The notes under the pieces: model-generated | Told to the model about the DNA's origin: nothing | Database searches by the model: none | Seen by the model: only the letters and a program-made list of their open reading frames with translations | Shown: piece after piece, positions 43,858 to 54,643 of the stretch | How the letters are laid out: every line of letters begins with the position of its first letter | Numbering within the stretch: the first letter of the stretch is position 1 | Program-made: the position numbers and the translations under genes | From: Leidyana gryllorum EB-2025a | Lineage: Eukaryota > Apicomplexa | Assembly: GCA_048772705.1 (NCBI GenBank) | Contig: JBLWGC010000002.1 | Coordinates: 124,001-188,000, forward strand | DNA length: 64,000 bases | Direction of reading: 5' to 3'

Positions 43858-45300
43858 ATGGCTGCGGGTGAAAGAGTGAAGAAGCAAGTGAAGAGGCAGG
43901 TGAAGAAGGAGCGCAAGCCGAAAGTGTCTAAAGTCGAAAAAGACCTCTTGGCTCACCAACTTCTTGCAGAGGAACGAGAAGGGTAAGTCTTATTTATCAT
44001 AGCCAAAGCCCTAACCCGACCTTCAATAATTCTATTCGTCCCCCTTCCCCCTTCCGACCTCTCAACTTCTTCCGCCTTCGCCACTGCCACCGCTATTACC
44101 GCTTTCTTCTCAGGTTCATAGAAAAGGAACAAGAATATGAACGTACATTGGACCTGCAGCAGAAGGATATTCTCAGAGATACAGAGTTGGAGACATCTTC
44201 GAAAGTGCTGGACCTCAAACTTGATATGGGACCGTACAGGGTCGACGTGACTCGGGACGGGCAATATATGCTGGCAGCCGGGGCAACCGGCCAGATCGCC
44301 ATGATTGAGCTGACAACCAACCGGATCATATTCGACAAAAACTTGTTCCAAACCATTCGAGGAGTACAGGCGCTGTTCAACGAAAACCACTTTGCGGTCA
44401 TCGGAAAGAAGTATATCTCAGTCTACGATAAGCAGTGCACTGAGATCCATTGCTTCAAGTCGGAAAGGGTACGCCGCCGGACAACCGATTCTGCTCCCCA
44501 ATAGCTCCTGCCCCCCCTTTTGTAGGAACCACGGCTGATGGACTATCTGCCGTACCACGCCCTTTTGTCGACTTGGGGTGAAACGGGCGAACTCAGATGG
44601 CGCGACATGTCCACTGGAGAATTTGCCGCTGTGCATAAGACCACTGGATCGCGACAGTGCAAAGCGCTTAAACATAATCCCTTCACGGGTGTGGTGTATT
44701 TGGGGGATTCATCGGGCAACGTCTCCCTCTGGACGCCCAATATGCCTACGCCCGCGCTCAAAGTCCACGCTTCCACCTCCATTACAGCACTTACTCCCTT
44801 CAACGAGTACTATATGGCAGCAGGAGGCCAGAATAACGTGTGGAAAGTCTATGATGTCCGCAAGGCGGACACGGTACTCAGCACCTATCGAACATACGGA
44901 AAGGCTCCTGTCTGTATGGAGGCGTCTCCAACAGGCCTTCTGGCAGTCGGATTCGGCTCACATGTTGAGATATGGAAAGACCCCCACCTGACGCAAGTCA
45001 AACTTCCATATCTCAAACACCAATATTCTGGATGCGTAAGTCACCCCTCTTCCTTTCAATCAGTTTTTTCCTCCCCACACACAGCATCTGGAAAGTCTGG
45101 CGTATCGCCCCTTCGAGGACATCCTTTTTACCGGCCACTCAGCGGGGATCAGTACATTGGTAGTTCCGGGCGCTGGGATCAGCAATCCCGATGTTTTCGC
45201 CGACAATCCCTACTCGACCTCCAAAAGTCGAAGTGCCGCGCTGGTCCGCAGTCTGTTGGAGAAATTACCCCCCGACTCCATCACCTTTCGGAACTCATGA
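43858..45300 (+). CDS. UTP7: U3 snoRNA-associated WD-repeat protein UTP7 (WDR46/BING4)
   Basis: Exons 43858-43982, 44114-44468, 44526-45035 and 45085-45300 give 402 codons. A basic N-terminus (VKKQVKRQVKKERK) is followed by the long linker helix FIEKEQEYERTLDLQQKDIL, then the WD propeller: GPYRVDVTRDGQYMLAAGAT, LPYHALLSTWGETGELRWRD, KHNPFTGVVYLGDSSGNVSL and LLAVGFGSHVEIWKD. The BING4 signature follows at 44.98-45.2 kb: PYLKHQYSGC, LAYRPFEDILFTGHSAGIST and LVVPGAGISNPDVFADNPY. UTP7 belongs to the small-subunit processome that processes pre-18S rRNA. The C-terminal tail after LLEKLPPDSI is shorter than in yeast or human. It follows the CWF19L2-type gene after 36 bp on the same strand. Confidence 0.9.
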
Positions 45301-45715
45301 CGGTGACAACTTGCTGCTTGCCCCTTTCTTCACCATGGCAACCGCCACTCCTCATAACTTTCACGTAATCATAAGCTCTCCGTTCTACAAAACGACACAG
45401 ACAGACATTTAGACACACAAACACACAGACATTTAGACACACAAACAGACACACAAACAGACAGATCAGCGGTTAACAGAGCAGACAGATCAGCGATTAA
45501 CAGAACAGACTGACTGACTGACTGACTGACTGGCTGATGATCAGACAGAAAATTGTCGTCAAAGTAACATCCTTTGTGGTAGTTTGGGACACGTAGAGAC
45601 AGCAGATCAGTGAGTGTCTCGCACACAAAGCCTCCCGTAGATTTAAACCGATAAGACATTGTAGTCACAGCTATTCGCCTACTTCTCAAGTTTAGGAAGT
45701 CGGAAACATTTGAAG
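45301..45715. other. Intergenic low-complexity spacer
   Basis: No convincing coding sequence here. From 45400 to 45540 it is made of loosely repeated ACACAAACAGAC, ATTTAGACAC and CAGACAGATCAGCG units, followed by a run of ACTG tetranucleotides (45507-45531). The last 100 bp before the vWA gene should contain its promoter and leader. One long minus-strand open frame over the repeats is a composition artefact. Confidence 0.6.
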
Positions 45716-46855
45716 ATGAAGTGCTACTTTCTCGTTGCAGCGATCGCCTCGATTACCGCCGCGGAACAAGTGACCCTGGAAGATGTGTATGGTCCAGTCC
45801 CCAAAGTGGCCGCAATGAACCCGATCTGGAAATCGACACCCTCGCGTGCCGTGAAACCTGCGTCCTTTTACAGTGCCAGGACTCCGGAGAACTGTGAATT
45901 CCCGTTCGAGATCTTGATCGTTCAAGATCTAACTGCCTCTTTCAACGACAACTTTGACGCTATGGTCTCGCAGTTGCCCATCATGGCCCAAGAACTCGGA
46001 TCAGCTCACCCCAATACTACCTACGGAGTCGCTTCCTTCCGGGACAAACCTATCGCTCCTCTCGGCACTCCTGCCACCGACTTCTGTGCCAACATAGACT
46101 TGGATTTCACACCGGAAATATCAGATGTGGCCAGCATATACAACCCCCTCCTTCGTATCGGCGGTGGTGACCCTTCGGAAAACCAGTTCGGTGCCCTACT
46201 TGCCGCCTCACAAACCAACAAGCTTACCTGGGCTAACAATGGCGAGTCAACCAAACTTGTTGTTATGGTGACTGACGCTCCCCCTCATTTTGAAGGCGAT
46301 GGAAGCAACACTATGGGTCTCAAGGCCGCCAGTGGCCTCTATAATGATGACACAGCCACCTTGGACTGCATTTCAGAGTACTATCCCTCCCCTGACCAAG
46401 TACTGGAGTCCATCAAAGCCATCGAGGCTTACTTTGCCGTCCTCGTCTACGATCCGGAATACTGGAACGGTCTGCCTGCCAAGTCCTGGCAGTGGTTCAA
46501 CCGCTTCATCGGTCAAACTGATGACTTTGCCAACCTCAGCGCCAACGACCAGAGTGACTTCTGGACTGTTCTGAAGGGTGTTATCACTTATATCGAGAAC
46601 CTTGAGTGTGTTGAGCAAACCACTACCCCCGCACCAACCACGGTAGCTCCCACCGAGCCGGCAACGACCGCTGCTGCCACTCAGCCCACCGAAGCTCCTA
46701 CAGTCAGCGCCGTCGGCACTACACAACTGCCTCCTCCGGGCACGGACGAGTGTGAGGAAACCACTATTTGCGACGAAGATGTTTTAATCAAAATCGGGTT
46801 TGAGCCCGCTCATCTCAACGTTGTTGTCAATGGGCGCCAAATCGCCAAGGTTTGA
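45716..46855 (+). CDS. Secreted integrin-beta-like vWA-domain protein
   Basis: Single exon, 379 residues. ATG at 45716 with a clear signal peptide (MKCYFLVAAIASITAAEQ). Residues about 58-300 form a von Willebrand A / integrin-beta-I-like domain. The MIDAS motif ILIVQDLTASF (D71-x-T-x-S) stands in place of the usual DxSxS. It is followed by YGVASFRDKPI (compare the FGSFVDK element of integrin betas), ENQFGALLAA and KLVVMVTDAPPH. A Thr/Pro/Ala stalk (TTTPAPTTVAPTEPATTAAA) suggests O-glycosylation. The C-terminus has a Cys pair (DECEETTICDED). No C-terminal membrane helix is seen, so it is probably secreted or held by partners. A role in adhesion or the cell surface is inferred. Its last ~310 bp are the source of the decayed fragments in the array downstream. 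Confidence 0.8.
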   Translation: MKCYFLVAAIASITAAEQVTLEDVYGPVPKVAAMNPIWKSTPSRAVKPASFYSARTPENCEFPFEILIVQDLTASFNDNFDAMVSQLPIMAQELGSAHPNTTYGVASFRDKPIAPLGTPATDFCANIDLDFTPEISDVASIYNPLLRIGGGDPSENQFGALLAASQTNKLTWANNGESTKLVVMVTDAPPHFEGDGSNTMGLKAASGLYNDDTATLDCISEYYPSPDQVLESIKAIEAYFAVLVYDPEYWNGLPAKSWQWFNRFIGQTDDFANLSANDQSDFWTVLKGVITYIENLECVEQTTTPAPTTVAPTEPATTAAATQPTEAPTVSAVGTTQLPPPGTDECEETTICDEDVLIKIGFEPAHLNVVVNGRQIAKV

Positions 46856-47240
46856 ATGTGCACTACCATGTTGCAAACCTAATCGTATTATTAGCTAGTT
46901 TACCATCCGTTATCGTCATCAATGGAACCTAAATACCACCTTATCCTTGCCGCACACGTTCGCAAACTACGCAGGCACACGGTTTCAGCACACACGCACA
47001 CCAAACAGGACTGTTGGTACAGCCAAACGACTTCGTTTGGCTTTGTACCACACAGATTGACCTTCCGTCGGCCACTAAGGTTCATTTCGGGATTTTGGGG
47101 GAGGTATGGCTGGCCGATGAATTAAGGATTTAATGGATTGATGTATCAAATATTATTGATCGATTATTGGGGCAGATTGTAGAGATGGGTAAATGTATCA
47201 GTAGGGAAACCTTGGAACTAGAAGTGGAACCGAAGTGCCG
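46856..47240 (+). promoter_or_regulatory. Conserved spacer and leader upstream of the first array gene
   Basis: This 385-bp stretch lies between the vWA stop and the first array gene and is repeated with few changes ahead of every copy. It must contain the vWA 3' end, the array promoter and the leader. It holds a 34-nt hairpin (47016-47049), AT-rich sequence (TTGATCGATTATTGGGGCAG region) and, just before the ATG, CTTGGAACTAGAAGTGGAAC. In that last string an AG could be a leader splice acceptor. A short open frame at 46922 persists in several units but looks non-coding (low similarity to any fold). Confidence 0.4.
47016..47049. other. Strong hairpin conserved in every array spacer
   Basis: GGTACAGCCAAACGA on the left pairs with TCGTTTGGC-TT-TGTACC on the right, with one small bulge and a tight loop; CTGT/ACAG extends the arms. 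The same element recurs at about 49669, 52385, 55101, 57817, 60534 and 63310. Later copies have a C-to-T-type change in the loop-side arm that shortens the stem but keep GGTACAGCCAAA and TTTGGC. It could shape an RNA 3' end or simply be a DNA palindrome. Confidence 0.6.
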
Positions 47241-49056
47241 ATGATGATGATGAAGACATCAGTGCTTGGAGCTATTTCTATCTTCATGAGCGCCACCGCC
47301 GAAGGCAACACTATTGTTATGCCGTACATGGACTATGAAATCGTATTCGAGAACCTCGAGAATGTCGTCCGCCCTACAGCTCAAACACACGTACAACCTA
47401 AAGTCTTTCCTGGTACGCACAAATCTATGTTCCACACACCACTCTTTCAACTTACAGGAAACTTGAAAATACGTGATCGTACATCCCATATGTCCTTCAG
47501 TCTCCCCCTGGAGACAGAGATGACGCTATTACGTCGTTTGACCAATCAACCTCTTTTGGTCGTTGGATCGTACGAAGATGCCGACTTGGCCGCTTGGCCC
47601 GAGCAAAATACACTTGAACAATGTGAGTTTGTCTAACAGGACATGTTCCCATGCTACGATTAGTGGAGGAAAATGTTGTGCTCCCCGTCATCCCGGACGA
47701 AGAGCAGTTGGATGGATTCGCTGTTGAGGAAATCGCTTTTTTGCCGGCCGAATCAATTGCTGAGGAGGAGGAAATCAATGAACCCGCTGACGAGTTGGTC
47801 GAAGATGAGAAGTTCAACGGGTTCGTTGTTGAAGCCGATGCTCTCACCCTGGAATCCGACGCGGAGGAGCAATTGGACGGATTCGTTGTCGCAGAAAATG
47901 CTGCTGGAGCCATCGAAGCCAGCAGCGAGGAGGAGGTGAATGGATCGATTGTTGAACAGAATATTGTACTACCGATCGGATCGGACGAAGAGCATCTGGA
48001 CGGTTTTGCTGTTCTTGTGGAGTCCAACGAGGGGGAGCAGTTGGACGAAATCGCTGATGAGGAGGAGGCTGTCGTTTCAGTCGAGTCAAACGACGACGAC
48101 GAAGCCCAGTTGGATGGGTTCTCGGTTGGGGAACCCGCGAACGCTGCGGTAGAGAAGATACCCAGCGACATCGAAAGCAGTGATGGTGAGGAGGATCAGC
48201 CGTTACACGCAATATCCCGTCCTTTTTCAGTCGACACCTTTGAAGCTCCTTTGTTAGACATCATTGCTGATGCTGAACCCACTGCATCAGAAGAAACAGT
48301 TAGCGGTCAGTCCGCCCTCATCGACACCGAAGGTAGGCACGCGCAGGTTCTTCGAATTCAACATCGCGCAGAAGTCGTTGGGGCACAGAACTCCGACCAC
48401 GATGCAGAAAGCGCTGCCAAAGAGCCGCAGCCTGAATGTGAGTGTAGCCGTGGAATGCAGTGTCAGACAGCAGATTCTTTCAGTCCCGCGCCGCGACATT
48501 GTAGTCCAAACTTCCCCAGAAATCTCGCAGTATCTGCCGCTCATCCTGAATGGTCAGAGCGCTCATGGAAGTACCGATGAGTCGATGGAAGTGTCAATTG
48601 GTGAGTGGGCTGTCGGATTGATCAGTGAATATTGAATCCGCAGTGACCGAAGTGGTGGAGGAACTTGAGGCCGTTGAGGCGGAGAAGAATAGAGTACCGG
48701 GCTCTTTGATTTTATGGCCTGAGTCCATTCCGAAGGGTCCCGCGCTCACCACCAATCATCTTCGATCTGCCCATGACGAAGCCGCTCGTCACGGAAGGAG
48801 TCTGATGGGGAGCTGGGCAGACTATCTGGCCGGCCTTGTACCCACTTGGGACGAATTGAAGTTTACGTTCCTTGGAATCTCTGATCTTGGATACAGCCCG
48901 GATTTTATGGATGAAGGATTCCTGAGATCAGTGCATCGCTTCCTCAGAGATGGCGGTTTCACTGCGCACGCAATTACTGTGAGCGTGGCACTGATCAGTA
49001 TTGTCGGTGTGTCCCTTTTGACTGTACGTGCCCGTCATCCCAGCGAGCAGCTGTAG
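47241..49056 (+). CDS. Array membrane protein, copy 1
   Basis: Unknown family. ATG at 47241 (MMMMKTSVLGAISIFMSATA), a signal peptide. Three introns are forced by reading frame: 47623-47663, 48438-48483 and 48601-48643 (41-46 nt). Three further candidates with good splice sites are multiples of three and stop-free (47414-47458, 48186-48230, 48333-48371), so the protein is 518 residues fully spliced or up to 561. The centre is a run of acidic ~20-24-residue repeats around EEQLDGF, KFNGF and EHLDGF cores. The C-terminal domain contains SLMGSWADYLAGLVPTWDEL and ends with a membrane helix, AITVSVALISIVGVSLLTVR, and a short basic tail. Type I surface or vesicle membrane protein is inferred. This copy lacks a 63-bp repeat unit present in copies 2-5. 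Confidence 0.75.
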
Positions 49057-49117
49057 TGACAGGTGTGTCCCTTTTGACTGTACGTGCCTGTCATCCCAGC
49101 GAGCAGCTGTAGTGACA
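49006..49117 (+). repeat. 56-bp direct duplication over the stop codon of the array gene
   Basis: Positions 49006-49061 and 49062-49117 are a near-perfect tandem pair (one C/T difference) that covers the last residues (VSLLTVRARHPSEQL) and the TAG stop. The first copy supplies the stop used; the second lies downstream and is out of frame with it. The pair is present at the same place in every complete unit, so it predates the amplification. Confidence 0.9.
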
Positions 49118-49211
49118 TCAACTGACGTTCATAAAGTGTGTGTATATTTAATAATTTCGACTCCGAACGAAGTAGTTAAACACCTTCGAACACATTGTCA
49201 ATACCCTCATT

Positions 49212-49508
49212 GCGAACGACCAGAGTGACTTCTGGACTGTTCTGAAGGGTTTTATAACCTTGACTGTGTCGAGCAAACCACTACTACCCCGTACCAACCA
49301 CAGTAGCTCCTACCGAGCCGGCAACGACCGCTGCTGCCACTCAGCCCACCGGACAGTCAGCGCCGTTGGCACCACTCAGCTGCTTCCTTCGGGCACGGAC
49401 GAGTGAGAGAAACCCACTATTTGCGACGAAGATGTCTTGATCATAATCGGGTTTGAACCCGCTCATCTCAACGTTGTTGTCAATGGGCGCCAAATCGCCG
49501 AGCTTTGG
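49212..49508 (+). pseudogene. Decayed 3' fragment of the vWA gene (unit 1/2 junction)
   Basis: Homologous to 46542-46855 of the vWA gene: it starts at CGAACGACCAGAGTGACTTC and runs through the Thr/Pro stalk (GAGCCGGCAACGACCGCTGC) to the former stop. Short deletions remove about 30 nt after the FWTVLKG codons and 9-11 nt in the stalk, an in-frame TGA follows GGCACGGACGAG, and the original terminal TGA is now TGG. It cannot encode the parent C-terminus. It marks the join between duplicated units. Confidence 0.9.
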
Positions 49509-49893
49509 ATGTGCACTACCATGTTGCGAATCTGATCGTATTATCAGCTACTTTACCATCCATTATCGTCATCAATGAGACCTAAGTACTACTTTATCGT
49601 TGCCGCACACGTTCGCAAACTAAGCAGACACACGGTTTCAGCACACACGCACACCAAACAGGACTGTTGGTACAGCCAAACGACTTCTTTTGGCTTTATA
49701 CCACACAGATTCACCTCATGTCAGCCCCTCAAGTTCATTTCGGGAGTTTGGAAGAGGTATGGCTGACCGATGAATTAAGAATTTAATGGATTGATCTATC
49801 AAATCTTATTGATTGATTATTGGGGCAGATCGTAGAGATGGGTGAACGTATCAGTAGGGAAACCTTGGAACTAGAAGTGGAACCGAAGTGCCG

Positions 49894-51772
49894 ATGATGA
49901 TGATGAACACATCAGTGCTTGGAGCTATTTCTATCTTCATGAGCGCCACCGCCGAAGGCAACACTATTGTTATGCCGTACATGGACTATGAAATCGTATT
50001 CGAGAACCTCGAGAATGTCGTCCGCCCTACAGCTCAAACACACGTACAACCTAAAGTCTTTCCTGGTACGCACAAATCTATGTTCCACACACCACTCTTT
50101 CAACTTACAGGAAACCTCAAAATACGTGATCGTACATCCCATATGTCCTTCAGTCTCCCCCTGGAGACAGAGATGACGCTATTACGTCGTTTGACCAATC
50201 AACCTCTTTTGGTCGTTGGATCGTACGAAGATGCCGACTTGGCCGCTTGGCCCGAGCAAAATATAGTTGAAGAATGTAAGTTTGTCTAACAGGACATGTT
50301 CCCATGCTACGATCAGTGGAGGAAAATGCTGTGCTGCCTGTCGAATCTCAAGGCGAAGAGCAGTTGGATGGATTCGCTTTTGCAGGAAATGTTGTGCTCC
50401 CCGTCACCCCGGACGAAGAGCAGTTGGATGGATTCGCTGTTGAGGAAATCGCTTTTTTGCCGGCCGAATCAATTGCTGAGGAGGAGGAAATCAATGAACC
50501 CGCTGACGAGTTGGTTGAAGATGAGAAGTTCAACGGGTTCGCTGTTGAAGCCGATGCTCTCACCCTGGAATCCGACGCGGAGGAGCAATTGGACGGATTC
50601 GTTGTCGCAGAAAATGCTGCTGGAGCCATCGAAGCCAGCAGCGAGGAGGAGGTGAATGGATCGATTGTTGAACAGAATATTGTACTACCGATCGGATCGG
50701 ACGAAGAGCATCTGGACGGTTTTGCTGTTCTTGTGGAGTCCAACGAGGGAGAGCAGTTGGACGAAATCGCTTATGAGGAGGAGGCTGTCGTTTCAGTCGA
50801 GTCAAACGACGACGACGAAGCCCAGTTGGATGGGTTCTCGGTTGAGGAACCCGCGAACGCTGCGGTACAGAAGATACCCAGCGACATCGAAAGCAGTGAT
50901 GGTGAGGAAGATCAGCCGTTACACGCAATATCCCGTCCTTTTTCAGTCGACACCTTTGAAGCTCCTTTGTTAGACATCATTGCTGATGCTGAACCCACTG
51001 CATCAGAAGAAACAGTTAGTGGTCAGTCCGCCCTCTCCGACACCGAAGGTAGGCACGCGCAGTTTCTTCGAATTCAACATCGTGCAGAAGTAGTTGGGGC
51101 ACAGAACTCCGACCACGATGCAGAAAGCGCTGCCAAAGAGCCGCAGCCTGAATGTGAGTGTAGCCGTGGAATGCAGTGTCAGACAGCAGATTCTTTCAGT
51201 CCCGCGCCGCGACATTGTAGTCCAAACTTCCCCAGAAATCTCGCAGTATCTGCCGCTCATCCTGAATGGTCAGAGCGCTCATGGAAGTACCGATGAGTCG
51301 ATGGAAGTGTCAATTGGTGAGTGGGCTGTCGGATTGATCAGTGAATATTGAATCCGCAGTGACCGAAGTGGTGGAGGAACTTGAGGCCGTTGAGGCGGAG
51401 AAGAATAGAGTACCGGGCTCTTTGATTTTATGGCCTGAGTCCATTCCGAAGGGTCCCGCGCTCACCACCAATCATCTTCGATCTGCCCATGACGAAGCCG
51501 CTCGTCACGGAAGGAGTCTGATGGGGAGCTGGGCAGACTATCTGGCCGGCCTTGTACCCACTTGGGACGAATTGAAGTTTACGTTCCTTGGAATCTCTGA
51601 TCTTGGATACAGCCCGGATTTTATGGATGAAGGATTCCTGAGATCAGTGCATCGCTTCCTCAGAGATGGCGGTTTCACTGCGCACGCAATTACTGTGAGC
51701 GTGGCACTGATCAGTATTGTCGGTGTGTCCCTTTTGACTGTACGTGCCCGTCATCCCAGCGAGCAGCTGTAG
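49894..51772 (+). CDS. Array membrane protein, copy 2
   Basis: Same gene model as copy 1 shifted by 2653 bp. ATG at 49894 (MMMMNTSVLG; Asn replaces Lys at residue 5). The first forced intron is 50276-50316 with a stronger donor (GTAAGT) and acceptor (CGATCAG) than in copy 1. The acidic region has one more repeat than copy 1 (ESQGEEQLDGFAFAGNVV). Within the array it carries the variants SALSDTEGRHAQFL and EEPANAAVQK. The membrane helix and C-terminus equal copy 1. The function is not recognisable. Confidence 0.75.
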
Positions 51773-51927
51773 TGACAGGTGTGTCCCTTTTGACTGTACG
51801 TGCCTGTCATCCCAGCGAGCAGCTGTAGTGACATCAACTGACGTTCATAAAGTGTGTGTATATTTAATAATTTCGACTCCGAACGAAGTAGTTAAACACC
51901 TTCGAACACATTGTCAATACCCTCATT

Positions 51928-52224
51928 GCGAACGACCAGAGTGACTTCTGGACTGTTCTGAAGGGTTTTATAACCTTGACTGTGTCGAGCAAACCACTAC
52001 TACCCCGTACCAACCACAGTAGCTCCTACCGAGCCGGCAACGACCGCTGCTGCCACTCAGCCCACCGGACAGTCAGCGCCGTTGGCACCACTCAGCTGCT
52101 TCCTTCGGGCACGGACGAGTGAGAGAAACCCACTATTTGCGACGAAGATGTCTTGATCATAATCGGGTTTGAACCCGCTCATCTCAACGTTGTTGTCAAT
52201 GGGCGCCAAATCGCCGAGCTTTGG
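51928..52224 (+). pseudogene. Decayed 3' fragment of the vWA gene (unit 2/3 junction)
   Basis: Same decayed fragment as at 49212, 2716 bp on, with the same lesions and no new ones that I could see. The shared lesions show that the fragment decayed before the units were amplified. Confidence 0.88.
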
Positions 52225-52609
52225 ATGTGCACTACCATGTTGCGAATCTGATCGTATTATCAGCTACTTTACCATCCATTATCGTCATCAATGAGACCTA
52301 AGTACTACTTTATCGTTGCCGCACACGTTCGCAAACTAAGCAGACACACGGTTTCAGCACACACGCACACCAAACAGGACTGTTGGTACAGCCAAACGAC
52401 TTCTTTTGGCTTTATACCACACAGATTCACCTCATGTCAGCCCCTCAAGTTCATTTCGGGAGTTTGGAAGAGGTATGGCTGACCGATGAATTAAGAATTT
52501 AATGGATTGATCTATCAAATCTTATTGATTGATTATTGGGGCAGATCGTAGAGATGGGTGAACGTATCAGTAGGGAAACCTTGGAACTAGAAGTGGAACC
52601 GAAGTGCCG

Positions 52610-54488
52610 ATGATGATGATGAACACATCAGTGCTTGGAGCTATTTCTATCTTCATGAGCGCCACCGCCGAAGGCAACACTATTGTTATGCCGTACATGG
52701 ACTATGAAATCGTATTCGAGAACCTCGAGAATGTCGTCCGCCCTACAGCTCAAACACACGTACAACCTAAAGTCTTTCCTGGTACGCACAAATCTATGTT
52801 CCACACACCACTCTTTCAACTTACAGGAAACCTCAAAATACGTGATCGTACATCCCATATGTCCTTCAGTCTCCCCCTGGAGACAGAGATGACGCTATTA
52901 CGTCGTTTGACCAATCAACCTCTTTTGGTCGTTGGATCGTACGAAGATGCCGACTTGGCCGCTTGGCCCGAGCAAAATATAGTTGAAGAATGTAAGTTTG
53001 TCTAACAGGACATGTTCCCATGCTACGATCAGTGGAGGAAAATGCTGTGCTGCCTGTCGAATCTCAAGGCGAAGAGCAGTTGGATGGATTCGCTTTTGCA
53101 GGAAATGTTGTGCTCCCCGTCACCCCGGACGAAGAGCAGTTGGATGGATTCGCTGTTGAGGAAATCGCTTTTTTGCCGGCCGAATCAATTGCTGAGGAGG
53201 AGGAAATCAATGAACCCGCTGACGAGTTGGTTGAAGATGAGAAGTTCAACGGGTTCGCTGTTGAAGCCGATGCTCTCACCCTGGAATCCGACGCGGAGGA
53301 GCAATTGGACGGATTCGTTGTCGCAGAAAATGCTGCTGGAGCCATCGAAGCCAGCAGCGAGGAGGAGGTGAATGGATCGATTGTTGAACAGAATATTGTA
53401 CTACCGATCGGATCGGACGAAGAGCATCTGGACGGTTTTGCTGTTCTTGTGGAGTCCAACGAGGGAGAGCAGTTGGACGAAATCGCTTATGAGGAGGAGG
53501 CTGTCGTTTCAGTCGAGTCAAACGACGACGACGAAGCCCAGTTGGATGGGTTCTCGGTTGAGGAACCCGCGAACGCTGCGGTACAGAAGATACCCAGCGA
53601 CATCGAAAGCAGTGATGGTGAGGAAGATCAGCCGTTACACGGAATATCCCGTCCTTTTTCAGTCGACACCTTTGAAGCTCCTTTGTTAGACATCATTGCT
53701 GATGCTGAACCCACTGCATCAGAAGAAACAGTTAGCGGTCAGTCCGCCCTCATCGACACCGAAGGTAGGCACGCGCAGGTTCTTCGAATTCAACATCGCG
53801 CAGAAGTCGTTGGGGCACAGAACTCCGACCACGATGCAGAAAGCGCTGCCAAAGAGCCGCAGCCTGAATGTGAGTGTAGCCGTGGAATGCAGTGTCAGAC
53901 AGCAGATTCTTTCAGTCCCGCGCCGCGACATTGTAGTCCAAACTTCCCCAGAAATCTCGCAGTATCTGCCGCTCATCCTGAATGGTCAGAGCGCTCATGG
54001 AAGTACCGATGAGTCGATGGAAGTGTCAATTGGTGAGTGGGCTGTCGGATTGATCAGTGAATATTGAATCCGCAGTGACCGAAGTGGTGGAGGAACTTGA
54101 GGCCGTTGAGGCGGAGAAGAATAGAGTACCGGGCTCTTTGATTTTATGGCCTGAGTCCATTCCGAAGGGTCCCGCGCTCACCACCAATCATCTTCGATCT
54201 GCCCATGACGAAGCCGCTCGTCACGGAAGGAGTCTGATGGGGAGCTGGGCAGACTATCTGGCCGGCCTTGTACCCACTTGGGACGAATTGAAGTTTACGT
54301 TCCTTGGAATCTCTGATCTTGGATACAGCCCGGATTTTATGGATGAAGGATTCCTGAGATCAGTGCATCGCTTCCTCAGAGATGGCGGTTTCACTGCGCA
54401 CGCAATTACTGTGAGCGTGGCACTGATCAGTATTGTCGGTGTGTCCCTTTTGACTGTACGTGCCCGTCATCCCAGCGAGCAGCTGTAG
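52610..54488 (+). CDS. Array membrane protein, copy 3 (mosaic)
   Basis: Same structure and length as copy 2. The 5' half matches copy 2, including EEPANAAVQK. From about 53735 onward it carries the copy-1 variants (SALIDTEGRHAQVLRIQ and the matching silent changes, e.g. GCAGAAGTCGTTGGG). It has a private change, HGISRPF for HAISRPF, which lies in a candidate intron (45 nt). All splice sites are intact. The switch suggests gene conversion or crossing-over between units. Confidence 0.75.
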
Positions 54489-54643
54489 TGACAGGTGTGT
54501 CCCTTTTGACTGTACGTGCCTGTCATCCCAGCGAGCAGCTGTAGTGACATCAACTGACGTTCATAAAGTGTGTGTATATTTAATAATTTCGACTCCGAAC
54601 GAAGTAGTTAAACACCTTCGAACACATTGTCAATACCCTCATT

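Noticed and set aside
47016-47049. Hairpin as terminal inverted repeat of a DNA transposon
   Set aside because: The arms are adjacent, not at the ends of an element; no transposase or target-site duplication is visible, and the unit boundaries lie elsewhere.
46922-47125. Open frame starting MEPKYHLILAAHVRKL, repeated as ~63-residue frames in the spacers
   Set aside because: It overlaps the hairpin and the vWA downstream region, its C-terminal sequence shifts between units, and it has no recognisable domain.
47497-48171. Long Ser-rich open frame on the minus strand opposite the array acidic repeats, recurring in every unit
   Set aside because: It is the mirror of the Glu/Asp-rich coding strand; composition alone keeps it open and no start context or domain supports it.
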